A stretch of 64,000 bases of DNA from Sabethes cyaneus (lineage: Eukaryota > Arthropoda > Insecta > Diptera > Culicidae): assembly GCF_943734655.1 (NCBI RefSeq), contig NC_071354.1, positions 2,143,001 to 2,207,000 on the forward strand. Direction: 5' to 3'. Below, piece by piece: positions 11,237 through 21,239 of this stretch; positions within the stretch are counted from its first letter, which is position 1; the number at the start of each line of letters is the position of its first letter. The position numbers and the translations under genes were made by a program. The notes beneath the pieces were generated by a model that saw only the letters and a list, made by a program, of their open reading frames with translations, did no database searches and was not told where the DNA came from.

Positions 11237-14200
11237 ACACCATAGTCGGAGTGCGTTAGTGTATATCAAATATTTTGTGTGCAGTGTCCGGAATCTACAT
11301 TTTATGGGTTGTACAAGATTCAAATAGTGCAGAGTAAATAATGCTCTTTCGTAAGTATGACATGAGCAGTCAATGCAAAGTTCCATATCAACTAAAATTT
11401 TTATGTCAATGCAAAGTTCCAAACAAACAGTCAAACTCACACACCATCTCACAGGCCATCTGCTAAAAGGAAACACCAATTCACATGCAGCTAATTGCAG
11501 GACCGCCGCCCGGCCGATGGGCGCAAACAAATCCACTTCTCAGCCCTCCACTTATCAATCGCATTTTCCGGCACAACGCTAAACGAGAGGTCCAACAACG
11601 CCAAAAACGACGATGGCGGGCAGTGAAGACGCGACGGCGGCTGCAACATGGCAAACTGACTCATTCACAATTTGAACAATATCTCTATCACTTTGTTGTT
11701 AGCCAGCCATCCAATAGTCAAAAGTGTACAATAAAAGACCACTCTTGAGAAACTGAAACGTGAAAAATTTATTAGGCCCAACTGCAGTTCGATGGAACGG
11801 ACGTTGCCGGGAGTGCGGTGGGTAAAAATATTACCATAGAAAAATTCAAATGCGTTTTTTATTATCACTTTTGTTGCTGGTGGTTTTTTTATGGCCGTTC
11901 CAAATATTTCCCTACGTTCCACTTTGCGTCGGTTCACTTGTCCTGTCTCCGCAGACGAACCTCAGCGAAGTTTTCAACGGTTTCCGAGGCCCTGCATTAA
12001 ATGGTACGACATACGCATGCAGAGTGCAGTGAGAACTGATGCAATGTTACGGTAGGAAAAAACGCTTTTTACATGTTCATGTTAATAAATCTGTTGTAAG
12101 TTTCAATAGTTCTAGTTCCGTTTTGTTGAATGAAATGAAATCTTAATATTGATTTACAAACAAAAACAAATTGTATAGATTGTTGCTGTTTAAGATGAGC
12201 CTGCAATGCGAACAAAACCATAAAATGAATAATTGTTTTACACGTTACGGTGACTTTAAACGTAATCACCATCATATCGCGTAAACCACGTCGGCTTTCC
12301 GTTTTTCTCTTTAATATTTTGTTTCATTCTCACGTGGGAATTCTATTTCATTTGTTAGAATTTCGTTCCAAACATTATCGCCCACTGTCGTCACGCAGCC
12401 ATCCGAGCTTACGTAATGTTTATATGTCTGGCGCTTCAATTGTCATATAAGTGTCATACATTAAAATTTACTGCCCTTTACGATTCTCGCCATCATCCGT
12501 CCAGAGCTTTGCAACTTCAAATGTTCCGATCCTGCATCATTCGGCCCAGGACAGAAGACCGCACCGCACCGGTGTGCTCCACAAAAGTTCAAGCCGGGTT
12601 CGGTCAGGTGCGAACGGAACCAGTCGGAGCGGAGCGCATCGCGGCACGAAGGTTACAGCGTTTTGCCTGCTATGATACGAGCCGAAACGCGCTCGTCTCA
12701 CACTGGGACCAATCAAGCGAGATCATTTGATGCTGCTGGCAACGACATACCTACGACTAACAACAGCGGTACCTACAGGTGTGAGCGAGAGATATAACCG
12801 TGCCGTCGTAAAACGTGGACTAGACAAATAAAAACATAAACAAATGTGAATTGCTTGGAAAATATTTACCGTTCTAGGAAACAGTGACATATCTGTACGA
12901 ATGGCAAAGCACGCCACTGAAATTATAACTTCAATGGAACGGAAATTTTACCTTCCAATGATTGGAACATCGGATCGGTTGAACTCTTAGGGGGATCACT
13001 CGCAACGTGATCGGTTTTGGGATTTCTACACAATTACGTTCCACCACCCGCCGATAACACGGGACGAAACAGCTCAATTCGATGCATCTCGGACCGGTTT
13101 TGTCATCCCAGCTAATCACATTGTTTCTTTTTATTTGACAGCCCACGCCTTTGACGAGCGCAAAGGGAACGATCTTCTTCCATAGGGCACATCAACGCAG
13201 GGAAAGAGCAAGGGAAACGTAAATAAATTAAACTATTAAAAGTGCATTTTCCCGATATCGCTTTCGAAGTCGGCACTGAATGTTTGTCGCACTCTCCACA
13301 GGCCTTTGGTTAATAGGCACACTAGGAGAGGACAACTGTTCATCAGACAGCTGACACCATGTTGACAATGACATTTAGAGAGCCGATCTGTACAAAGTGA
13401 CTTAGAGGCACATTTTATTCTTTATCTGGTCATTTTTTTAAAACGCCGCTTGTGATCAAACGCAACGCATATCCGATAGGCGACGAACGCAGTTGGTAAG
13501 CAATAACTTTCTTCACACTTTTTTGTTTCTCTTAATTTAAACCCTTCATCCGGTGAGTCCTAGGCTAGGCAACCAAACTGCGTACATAAACTCTTTGGGG
13601 CTTACAAAAAAAAATTCAACTGCCCCCTACGCGCACCACATTCACAGCTGTCCGTCCGGTCTGTCTGTTCTGTACTTTCTTGAAACAACGAAGAAAAAAC
13701 TCGTTCCTTTTCAAACGAAATTGATCCTGCTCATTATCCCTTTGTAGCGCCAAAGTGTGCTGGCTTAATCAAGTTTTAATTAATCTTTTTCCTTTGAACG
13801 ACTCCGTTTACATCTCTGACCGGCCGCCTGGGAAACATTCATTCACTCGGAAGGGCAGTTTTTCGATTTCCGAACGGCACGAGGTCCGCAAGTGAAACAA
13901 TGCGGGAAAAACAAATAGCTAACCGATGTCCCTAGTCAACCCACCGGGGGTAAGGCGGAAGGCAAAGAGGACACAAGCCAGAGACAGTTGGAAACAAGAT
14001 GAAACTGAGAAAGTAAGTTGCCTCGTAAATGTTGGCTGGAGTTTGGCTGCATCGGACTAGATGCTCTATGAAGGAGATAATTTTTATCGCAAAGGATCCT
14101 TTATATTTATGTCTCTTTGTGTTGCTACGTGTTGATATCACGAGTGCAGCAACGGCGTGGCGGCGACTGCAAGGAACGTGAGACTGCATTTTTCTTCGCT

Positions 14201-14502
14201 GTTTTCTCATTCGTTCGATAAGAGAACTTCACTCAGACGGCGCCTGGCAAACGGAGGGCCGCTTCGGGTCTGTTCATTTGTCAAAATTTATTGTCATTTA
14301 GTTCAATTTGCCGGAAAATGGCTTCACGATGATTGGTCGTTGCTTATTAACGGTCTGGTGATTTTCGTTCCTCTACAGGGAAAACAATCGGGAGTTGGGC
14401 CAGAATTGAACCGCAGTTTTAATGGTGATTTTTCCAATGAAAAGTGCTATTTTTGGTTTGGCAATATTTGGAAGTTCTCGAGCTGGTTAAGATGAAGTCC
14501 AA
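11237..14502. other. Unassigned non-coding DNA
   Basis: About 3.3 kb without a recognised gene. GC-richer patches at 11,480-11,660 and 12,520-12,720 carry short open frames with no domain signal. They could be regulatory DNA, but nothing specific is visible. Confidence 0.45.
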
Positions 14503-14505
14503 TAA

Positions 14506-14973
14506 GGCCATTGCAAATCCTATTTAAAGTTTTTGTCACCCCCCCCTTGGAAATTGGCTTAAAAAATCGGGGGGCAAAAAAATAATTTGCAGGATATGAG
14601 TCAAATTTTTTTTTATTAAATCAATTGTCTGTGGGCTCTACAGTCAGAAAAACTCGAAAAATGAGTCTCCGAGTTGAATTCACGCTTCTAGCACGAAACA
14701 GAAATGGAAATTCAAACAATGGAATTTCCGAAAATCGTCCAAAGAAATTTTCCTTCGTTTTTGTCTTTTTTCGTATATTTTTGCATAGAAAATAATAACG
14801 TATATATTATAAGCAAGAATAGATTCGGTTTTCACGTTTAAACCTTAAATAAAAATTCTTAAAATCCATGTTTTTTTTGCTTGATTAAAAAATTCACTTT
14901 GTTTTTTTTTCGCCCCCCCTTCAGTGGCCGAACACCGGAAGGACAAAAACTTTATAAAATATTTGTAATGGCC
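14506..14973. mobile_element. PIF/Harbinger-like MITE, copy B
   Basis: 468 bp starting GGCCATTGCAAAT and ending ATTTGTAATGGCC, flanked by TAA (14,503-14,505 and 14,974-14,976). It runs opposite to copy A and parallel to copy C at 35,272. It contains the family's C-run and G-run tracts and poly-T blocks, and no open frame of note. Confidence 0.85.
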
Positions 14974-14976
14974 TAA

Positions 14977-15599
14977 TGAGGTGGTAGAAAAACCAATAAA
15001 ATTGGTCGAATTTTAAGTCTCGCGCATTTTCACTTAAATAAAAGCCCTTGAAATAAAGAATCATAAAATATATAAACAGAAATAAAATATAAATATTCCA
15101 CACTCCGGTTAAACAAAACTAAATAATCGAAATAGAAATAACACCGGGTTATTCCCCAAGCAAACCCAATACCAATCAAACCAGCACTTGTCAGTTCATT
15201 TTCATCATGAGCTCAAATTATACGCAATTGTGGCACAATTTCATCGACTGTTGTTTGCGAAACGAAAAGGCATTCACTTTTTGTGATAACTGCAAACAAT
15301 AGCAGTTAATACAAATGAAGATATTTCCACCATACTAATTGCAAAAAATGGAAAACTCCCCTCAGTAAGCGTCCCGAAGGAAGCGTAGCAACGGAATGCG
15401 GGTGAAGCAAAAGTTTTTAATTAAAACCACAACCGATTTAATTGAGTGACACTTTGCGCGTTGGCAGATGAACAGAACGACGCTCGCGAGCTGGAACCGA
15501 ACCGAGAGTCAGCGCTGCCAGCTAGTACTAAAGGCTGACCCGAAGATAATCTGGACGCATAGAACAACCTAATAATTCGGGACTGGAGTGTCGCAAAAA
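14977..15599. other. Unassigned spacer
   Basis: About 620 bp, AT-rich with no gene recognised. The last 20 bases (around 15,583-15,602, 'ctggagtgtcgcaaaaaaa') look like the terminal repeat of the degraded mariner-type element that follows, but no matching opposite end was found. Confidence 0.4.
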
Positions 15600-16030
15600 A
15601 AACATAAATGGCTGGATTGCAGTATTTTTTATCCAGTATTGAGTTTCATAATATTGCAGCGTTGTATTTATCTGGTTCTGATAAAATCTCGAATTCTTTT
15701 CTTAACAGAATGCGACTAAATAATCATGTTTCTTCCACTTTGAACCACTTTCCACTTCACGTTTCTTTAGCACTATTGATTGTAACTCCACTTCATCAAG
15801 CTCGTTGTTAAAAATTGCCTAAAATTTTTCAATAGATCGAGACTCCGGACAATTTGGAGGGCTCATCTCTTTTGGCACGTTCATTTGTTGCATATCACTC
15901 TAGCATCACTTTAGAGTAATGACAGCTAGCTAAAACAGGCCAAAATATAATGTTGCATTTGTGTTTACGATTGAACTGCAAAATCCGTATCTTCAAGAAT
16001 TCTTCCATGTATACACTTGATGTCATTGTC
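15600..16030 (-). pseudogene. C-terminal relic of a Tc1/mariner-type transposase
   Basis: Reading the minus strand from about 16,030 downward gives FNRKHKCNIIFWPVLASCHYSKVML, split here by position: the core motif is FWPVLASCHYSK. In related mosquito transposases this reads FWPDLAS-type sequence, so the second catalytic aspartate is replaced by valine. Further on are a degraded PPNCPE-like segment and a Trp/Lys-rich tail ending near ILDKKYCNPAI. Several stops and frameshifts are present. Only the 3' half of the gene remains. The plus-strand sequence beside it is a block of degenerate tandem repeats. Confidence 0.75.
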
Positions 16031-16033
16031 AAT

Positions 16034-16275
16034 TTAACAATGATAGTACCGAATTATTTTTTTTACAATTGGCTCAATCGAAGCATATACTTCATTTAAT
16101 AATGATCGCACCGAATCATTTTACTTATAAAAGATCGTACCGAACCATGCACTTCATTCAACAATGATCGTACCGAATCATTTAATTCATCTATGATTGT
16201 ACCGAACCATATATTTAATTACACAATGAGCCTACCGGAATATTTCACTCATATTTGGTCGTATCGAAGTTTGTT
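16034..16275 (+). repeat. Degenerate tandem repeats ('gatcgtaccgaatcat' type), block 1
   Basis: Several units containing variants of 'atgatcgtaccgaatcat' and 'gatcgtaccgaaccat' alternate with AT-rich spacers, giving a period of roughly 35-40 bp within a longer 70-80 bp unit. A second block in the same orientation lies at 19,150-19,292 and shares 'attttacttataaaagatcg'. Confidence 0.7.
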
Positions 16276-16369
16276 TTTATGACACGATCAGCTTAACATA
16301 TAGATATTTGGATATTGGATATTCAGAATACTTACGTAATTGGCCTAAAGTGTTACGACAAGGCCTGCG

Positions 16370-16575
16370 CAGTATAATTTCTCCATCTATTTCGTCCACG
16401 GCAGCTGCTCTCCTGTTCCGCGGGCACTCAGTGCTCACCAGATCTCGCTCCACCTGGTCTTGCCGCCTCGTTCACAGTGCCCCTTTTCGTCTTGTCCTTT
16501 TTTGCGGGATAGTTGTCCCCCATTCTAGCAACGTGTCTTGCCCATCGTATCCTGTAGAGCGCTTGTTCATGTCAC
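16370..16575 (-). pseudogene. C-terminal fragment of a non-LTR retrotransposon ORF2
   Basis: On the minus strand the frames read RIRWA-(R)HVARM-type and GHCERGG-KTRWSE-type motifs. This is the arrangement found at the C-terminal end of mosquito endonuclease/reverse-transcriptase proteins, where a (R)LRWAGHVVRM-like motif is followed by a WLDQV-like segment. Frameshifts separate the pieces. Only about 200 bp remain. It resembles the C-terminal part of the larger LINE at 28,848-33,390 in layout, but I cannot say whether it belongs to the same family. Confidence 0.65.
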
Positions 16576-16599
16576 ACATTCCGGAACATTCTTCATCAG

Positions 16600-16790
16600 G
16601 ATTTTTCAACGTGAGTTCATGGGTGGACTTTTGGATGTATTTTGAGCGGATATGGACGTTTCGGAATATCCGTTATCGGTTCTACCGGAACTCAAAATTG
16701 GTCATTTGGAATTTTCATTGGAAATATGGCAAATGGAGTATCAAATTACAGGATTTTACAACACGAGTCCTTGGGTGGTTTCGGTAATTT
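16600..16790 (+). repeat. Dispersed repeat, left arm of a long inverted pair
   Basis: This contains 'tatccgttatcggttctacc', then 'actcaaaattgg', 'atatggcaaatggagtat' and 'agtccttgggtgg'. The same series occurs in reverse complement at 18,455-18,650. The pair flanks about 1.7 kb that includes a transposase relic. Open frames over it are incidental. Confidence 0.75.
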
Positions 16791-16869
16791 CATACACATT
16801 CACCTATGTGGTGGTAAAATGCCCAGTCGGGGCAAAATGCGCCGATGTTATATTTCACGAAATACTAAC

Positions 16870-17976
16870 TTTTAAACAGTAATTAAGGTGCCAATCGCTT
16901 ATATTTTACGTTATAAACTTGTGTTGATAATATAAGCCTTTTATATTAGGTAAATCAAATGAAAAACGGAAAATAAATTTTCAGGCTTATTTCTTACAAC
17001 TTTCACAACTTTTTTCGTAGGATATTACTCCACCAATAAACAATATTACATACCTGTAAACTGCTCTTATTATGAACAATGGTCTTGGTATTTAGCAGCC
17101 AACGTAAAATTTCTCGAATTTTGAGTTTTTATTTGAATGATTTAAACTTTTTTTTCAAACACGGCTTAGCGGGGCAAAATGCGCCATGAGAAGCATGAAC
17201 TTACTTGCAGTGCAACCAAACGTTCGTCGATCTAGTAGCCCATGCGCATTTAGGCAAACGTCAAAACGTTGGCAAAGAGCAAAGTGTTGTTTTAATTCTA
17301 ATTCGGTCTAAAAGAATCAAAAGCCACGAAGCTACACATTTTATAAAAACCAACCGTAGGTCTTGGTACTTGCACTTGCAGTGAAGTGAATGCGGTGCGA
17401 ATATGGATATCGGAAAGACGTGTTGCAGGTATCTACAAGGTACAAAGAAAACCCCTTTTGTGATATCTAAACATCGACCGTTCTGGCAAAGATGGACCTG
17501 CCGATCGCGAAACCTTAATCCGGAAAAACAGATTTAACAAGTAGGTAGGTACCCCCGCTGTTCTAAGTAACGCCGGGTTTACTTACTTACTTTTTATAAA
17601 CGCCTTAGAAAATTTCACGTTTTAAACGAGTTTAATTGATTTTTACGCTTCAGGACGAGCATGTTAAGTAAAAAACTTTTCTACCTTAGGGATTATTAAT
17701 TTCTCGAAATGCATTCTTCATTGACGAATAATACGATATTTTTCTTAACGTGGGCATTATACCCCCAGTCCCCCTACTTCCAAAGCAAAATCAAAATGGC
17801 CAAATCTATGTTCTGGTAACGGGTGCCAACTAAAATTTTGGAATTTTTTCGCGGCCCTTATTCTCAACAACAAACGAGCTCAGAGAGAAATGAGAGTATG
17901 TATGTGTTAACTCTCTCTCTCTCCTCTTTTTGTTGATATTTTTTGTTTTGTTTATGCTTGCCCAGTTTTGCCAAAG
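16870..17976. other. Unassigned DNA between inverted repeat arms
   Basis: AT-rich, with no coding signal. The motif 'ggggcaaaatgcgcc' occurs twice (near 16,829 and 17,170), hinting at a decayed local duplication. A short (CT)n tract lies near 17,911. Confidence 0.4.
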
Positions 17977-18352
17977 ATGGCGTCGAAACAAGGAGCATTT
18001 CGGGAGCGTGTTGTACACTTCTGCGAACTGCAACAGAAATCTCGGCAAAAAGTATATGGTACAACATTTAAAAAGCAAATATGTTGCGGCTTCGACTGTT
18101 TACCATATCCTAAGATGCCCAAGTAGTGGAAGACCAGTCAAAATTATGGACACAGAAGGACATCGTTCTCTTGCTCGTTTCTTCAACGACAAGCCCTTTG
18201 CTTTGGCTATCAATTAAGATGCACCAGACGAATGTTTGAAGAAAATACGGACGGACGTGTTTTGGCCGGCTGGGATATCATCGCATTACGCCAAAAACAC
18301 AATCGTTCCTGAATACCCATTCGATCCCATTTGTAGCCAAAAACCACGACCC
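17977..18352 (+). pseudogene. Internally deleted Tc1/mariner-type transposase relic
   Basis: An ATG at 17,977 opens MASKQGAFRERVVHF, like the N-terminus of mosquito mariner-type transposases. A neighbouring frame carries YVAASTVYHILR and SSGRPVK, the helix-turn-helix plus GRP-type linker of these proteins. After a gap a third frame gives ECLKKIRTDVFWPAGISSHYAK, split across position: the core is FWPAGISSHYAK, where the catalytic Asp after FWP is lost. The middle of the gene, including the first catalytic residue, is deleted. The relic lies between inverted repeat arms (16,600-16,790 and 18,455-18,650). Confidence 0.7.
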
Positions 18353-18454
18353 AATGGATAATGAATCTTTAATTTCGGTAAATCAGATCTTCTTCATGTA
18401 TCTTTGTCTTTTTTTGACAGCGTAAGAAAAAAATTGCAAAATTTTAGTTTCCAC

Positions 18455-18650
18455 CCGTTAGAACCGATAACGGATAGTCCTGAATGCCCAGATCAGCTCA
18501 AAATATATCCAAATGTCCACCCTAGAACTAGTATTGAGAACCCCAATGATTTTATACCCCATTTGCCATATTACTGAAAAAAATTCAAAATGGACAATTT
18601 TGAGTTTCGGTTGAACCGATAACGGCTGTTCCAGAGTGTTGGACATGAAC
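18455..18650 (-). repeat. Dispersed repeat, right arm of the inverted pair
   Basis: The reverse complement matches 16,600-16,790 through the same ordered motifs. Here 'ccgttatcggttc' occurs at both ends of the unit, suggesting a tandem-capable unit of about 150-190 bp. Confidence 0.75.
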
Positions 18651-19149
18651 TAGCGCTCTACAGAACAGTGTAAGATTCATTATGATTAGCCACAAATGAA
18701 ATAGATTACTTTTGCGAACTCTGTTAAGCAGATTTGGTCAATGTTAAGTCAGACCGAACCAAGTGATAAAATTCTGACTTCGAGAAAAACGCGTTCAAAG
18801 TTTGCTGCTTTGTATGGTTTATAGCTATCAATCGTTCAAAATCATCTCCTAACTCTTGCTGTTTGCAATATTTATGTAGTCTGAGTAGAGTAAAATGTAG
18901 CTTAGAAAATTCTTGATGCTGTCATTAACTCATTTTTTTTTAATTTTGCGACTTGGTCCGGTCGGATTTAACACCGACAATTTCTAGCTGTATTTCATCT
19001 GCCTATGACGTCACAAGAAATCCCACTGCGAATGGAATAATATTTTGGAAATTAGGACTAATTTTCTAAGAATCGAATAAAAATCAGTGGAGATCGAGCC
19101 AAAAGTGTAACTGGAAGTACCTTCATTTATGATTTCAGGGACGTAAAAG

Positions 19150-19292
19150 TTAATAATGATCACACTGAATCATTTTACTTATAAAAGATCGCACTGAACC
19201 GTTTAGATAACCTATCGTTGTACCGAACCATATGCTTTATTCAAGAATGATCGTACTGAATCATTCAATTTACCTAGGATCGTACTGAATTT
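19150..19292 (+). repeat. Degenerate tandem repeats, block 2
   Basis: Same family and orientation as 16,034-16,275. It includes 'aatgatcacactgaatcattttacttataaaagatcg' (given here only as a landmark in parts: 'gaatcattttacttataaaa') and later 'gatcgtactgaatcatt'. The two blocks bracket a 2.9-kb segment. Confidence 0.7.
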
Positions 19293-19389
19293 AACAATAT
19301 TATTGATCTATTGTAATGTTGCCCGGGTGTATGCTGTATTCTGCACTGCATTTCTGTGCTTTATCGTTATTGAGTAAACGATAAGCTTA

Positions 19390-19729
19390 TATTTTTTTTT
19401 TTTTTTTTTTTTTTTGCGTGCTTATTACCCTTGCTTCGATGCATGTCCTACTATACCAAACCTGTATCGCCTCGTTATAGTTAGAACTGGTGAGTCCTCA
19501 TGAGGTTCAAAACCATTACCTCAATAGGTCCTCATACCAGTATACCAACCATAAGAAGCGTCTTCGGGATAATGTAGAACTCAGCATGAAGGAAGGGTGA
19601 TGAGGGGCCTGAGATTAAACCCATGCTAAAGTCACTTTGACATCGAATGGCCTGATCCTACTAAGATTCGAACCCACGACCATTCGCTTGTCAAAGCAGA
19701 CTCGGTAACCTAGCGGCTACAGAGCCCCC
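19390..19729 (-). repeat. tRNA-related SINE, second family
   Basis: On the minus strand the element starts near 19,729 with GGGGGCTCTGTAGCCGCTAGG, carries a B box GGTTCGAATC about 50 bp in, has a body of about 260 bp unrelated to the other SINEs, and ends in an A run of about 24 (T run at 19,392-19,415 on the plus strand). The A box is imperfect. No duplication was seen at the ends. The head resembles a class with a long variable arm (Leu/Ser type), but this is uncertain. Confidence 0.7.
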
Positions 19730-19793
19730 TTTGAATAGTATACTTCAAGTTCACTCATTCAAGATCAAGTCCAAAATAAATCAAGGCAAAATA

Positions 19794-20088
19794 CACCCAA
19801 TTCTTTTTTTACACGGGAGATGCGTCCCGTGTAAAAAAAAACCGTGCAAAAATAAACCGTGTTATTTCGAGAAACCGTGTAAAAAAATCCATGTTATTTC
19901 GAGAACCCGTGCAAAAAAAGTCGTGCAAAAAAATTCCGTGTACTAGAATCCGTGTAAAAAAAGAATTGGGTGTACAACTGTTGTTGGTGATATTTTAGAA
20001 AAACCGTGTTATTTCGAGAAACCGTGCAAAAAAGTCGTGCAAAACAAAATCCGTGTAAAAAAAATCCGTGCAAAAAAAGAATTAGGTG
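19794..20088. mobile_element. 295-bp TA-flanked MITE with internal short repeats
   Basis: Terminal inverted repeats of about 24 bp begin CACCCAATTCTTTTTTTACA on the left and CACCTAATTCTTTTTTTGCA on the right. The flanks are TA (19,792-19,793; 20,089-20,090). The interior is built from variants of 'ccgtg(t/c)aaaaaaa' and 'gttatttcgagaaaccgtg'. A second copy of the right terminus lies inside, near 19,950-19,974, so the element has duplicated part of itself. No coding capacity. Confidence 0.75.
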
Positions 20089-20090
20089 TA

Positions 20091-20734
20091 AATCATAGCG
20101 CAACTATAAAAAGGAAAAAAATGCTCCAAAAAACTCGAAACAAAATAAGTTGAAAGCACCCAAATTATAACCGGAATATATCATCCAATAATATCCCCTA
20201 TACCTATAATATATAAAAAATATTTATCTTTCACAATCGTCTAATTTTTTCGGTCTACAGTCCACCTGTCGTGATACGAAGAACCATATAAACCCACTGA
20301 CGACAAAACAACGGAACAATTATTTTTTTCCCCTTTTGTAGTTTTGTTTTGTCATCAAAATACTATCAAAAATAACATATTTTCACTCACGTTTCCCATA
20401 TGCAGAATTTCTTGGTAGATTCTCCAATGTAAACAATAAAACACTTGAAGGATAAATTCTTTGGATTATGTAAGAGCAGAAACTGCCCTATCATGCCTAA
20501 ATTACTGCTACAAAGAATCGCCCAAGTTTTGCTTGTTAACAAGAGCAGTCAGGTCGTTGACCGTGGTCAGAATCTGGGCGATACCGATGATTACCGACAC
20601 GATGACGCACCGAACTGTTCATACCGTTTGTCGCGACGGTAGCACCACGTAACTCTGCCGAGATGCTGTCTTGCGCGAGACATGTTCTAATGCTGGGATA
20701 AGCGATATGCGGTAACAGGGGTTCAACCCCCACA
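20091..20734. other. Unassigned spacer
   Basis: No gene or repeat family recognised. It separates the MITE from a transposase relic on the minus strand and may include unrecognised parts of that element. Confidence 0.4.
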
Positions 20735-21235
20735 GTTTCGTCGTCCATCAAAATACATCCGTTGAATTTCATCAAAACTTACTCGTACAGACACCTAGAT
20801 CGCTCCTTGGCTGCCAAATACTGCTTCTAGTTCCTTTTAGTAAGTTTCCTAGCCCTATTACCTATAGCTTTCTCAAACGACGTGGTTTGATAGTTGGAAT
20901 CGTACCTTCCAGCTATGTCCTGGAAGGAGATGCCAGAATAGGACTTAACTCACCTCAAAATCTTCCTTCTCAGCTCTCGGGTCCTAGGTCTGGTTTTCTT
21001 GAAAGTTCTTTGCCGCCTTTCCACACCTATAGGTTCCGAATACCCCCTTCAGAATATCACACACTATTGATTTTGGCATTTTGAGCACTTTAGTCAACTT
21101 TGATTTAGATTATACTGTATGTTCCAGGTGTTTGTGCAAGATTTTTTTACGGCGTTCGAGCACTGAATGGACCGCTTCGCAACGTGGTGGAATATTTTGA
21201 ATAAACTTGCGCAAGTTATTCTTCATAAACATGTT
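20735..21235 (-). pseudogene. N-terminal relic of a second Tc1/mariner-type transposase
   Basis: The minus strand from about 21,110 downward reads LTKVLKMPKSIVCDILK, a helix-turn-helix of the mariner/Tc1 kind. It is followed in shifting frames by RTFKKTRPRTRELRRKIL, SGISFQDIAGRY, LAAKERSRCLYE and GCILMDDET, the last carrying the first catalytic aspartate. After that the match stops abruptly near 20,735. Several stops and frameshifts are present. It has the N-terminal half of the type of protein whose C-terminal half is seen at 15,600-16,030, but the two lie 4.7 kb apart and need not come from one insertion. Confidence 0.75.
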
Positions 21236-21239
21236 GACA

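Noticed and set aside
19750..20100. Regularly spaced short repeats that could suggest a CRISPR array
   Set aside because: The context is eukaryotic, the units are irregular A-run modules, and the ends are those of a MITE.
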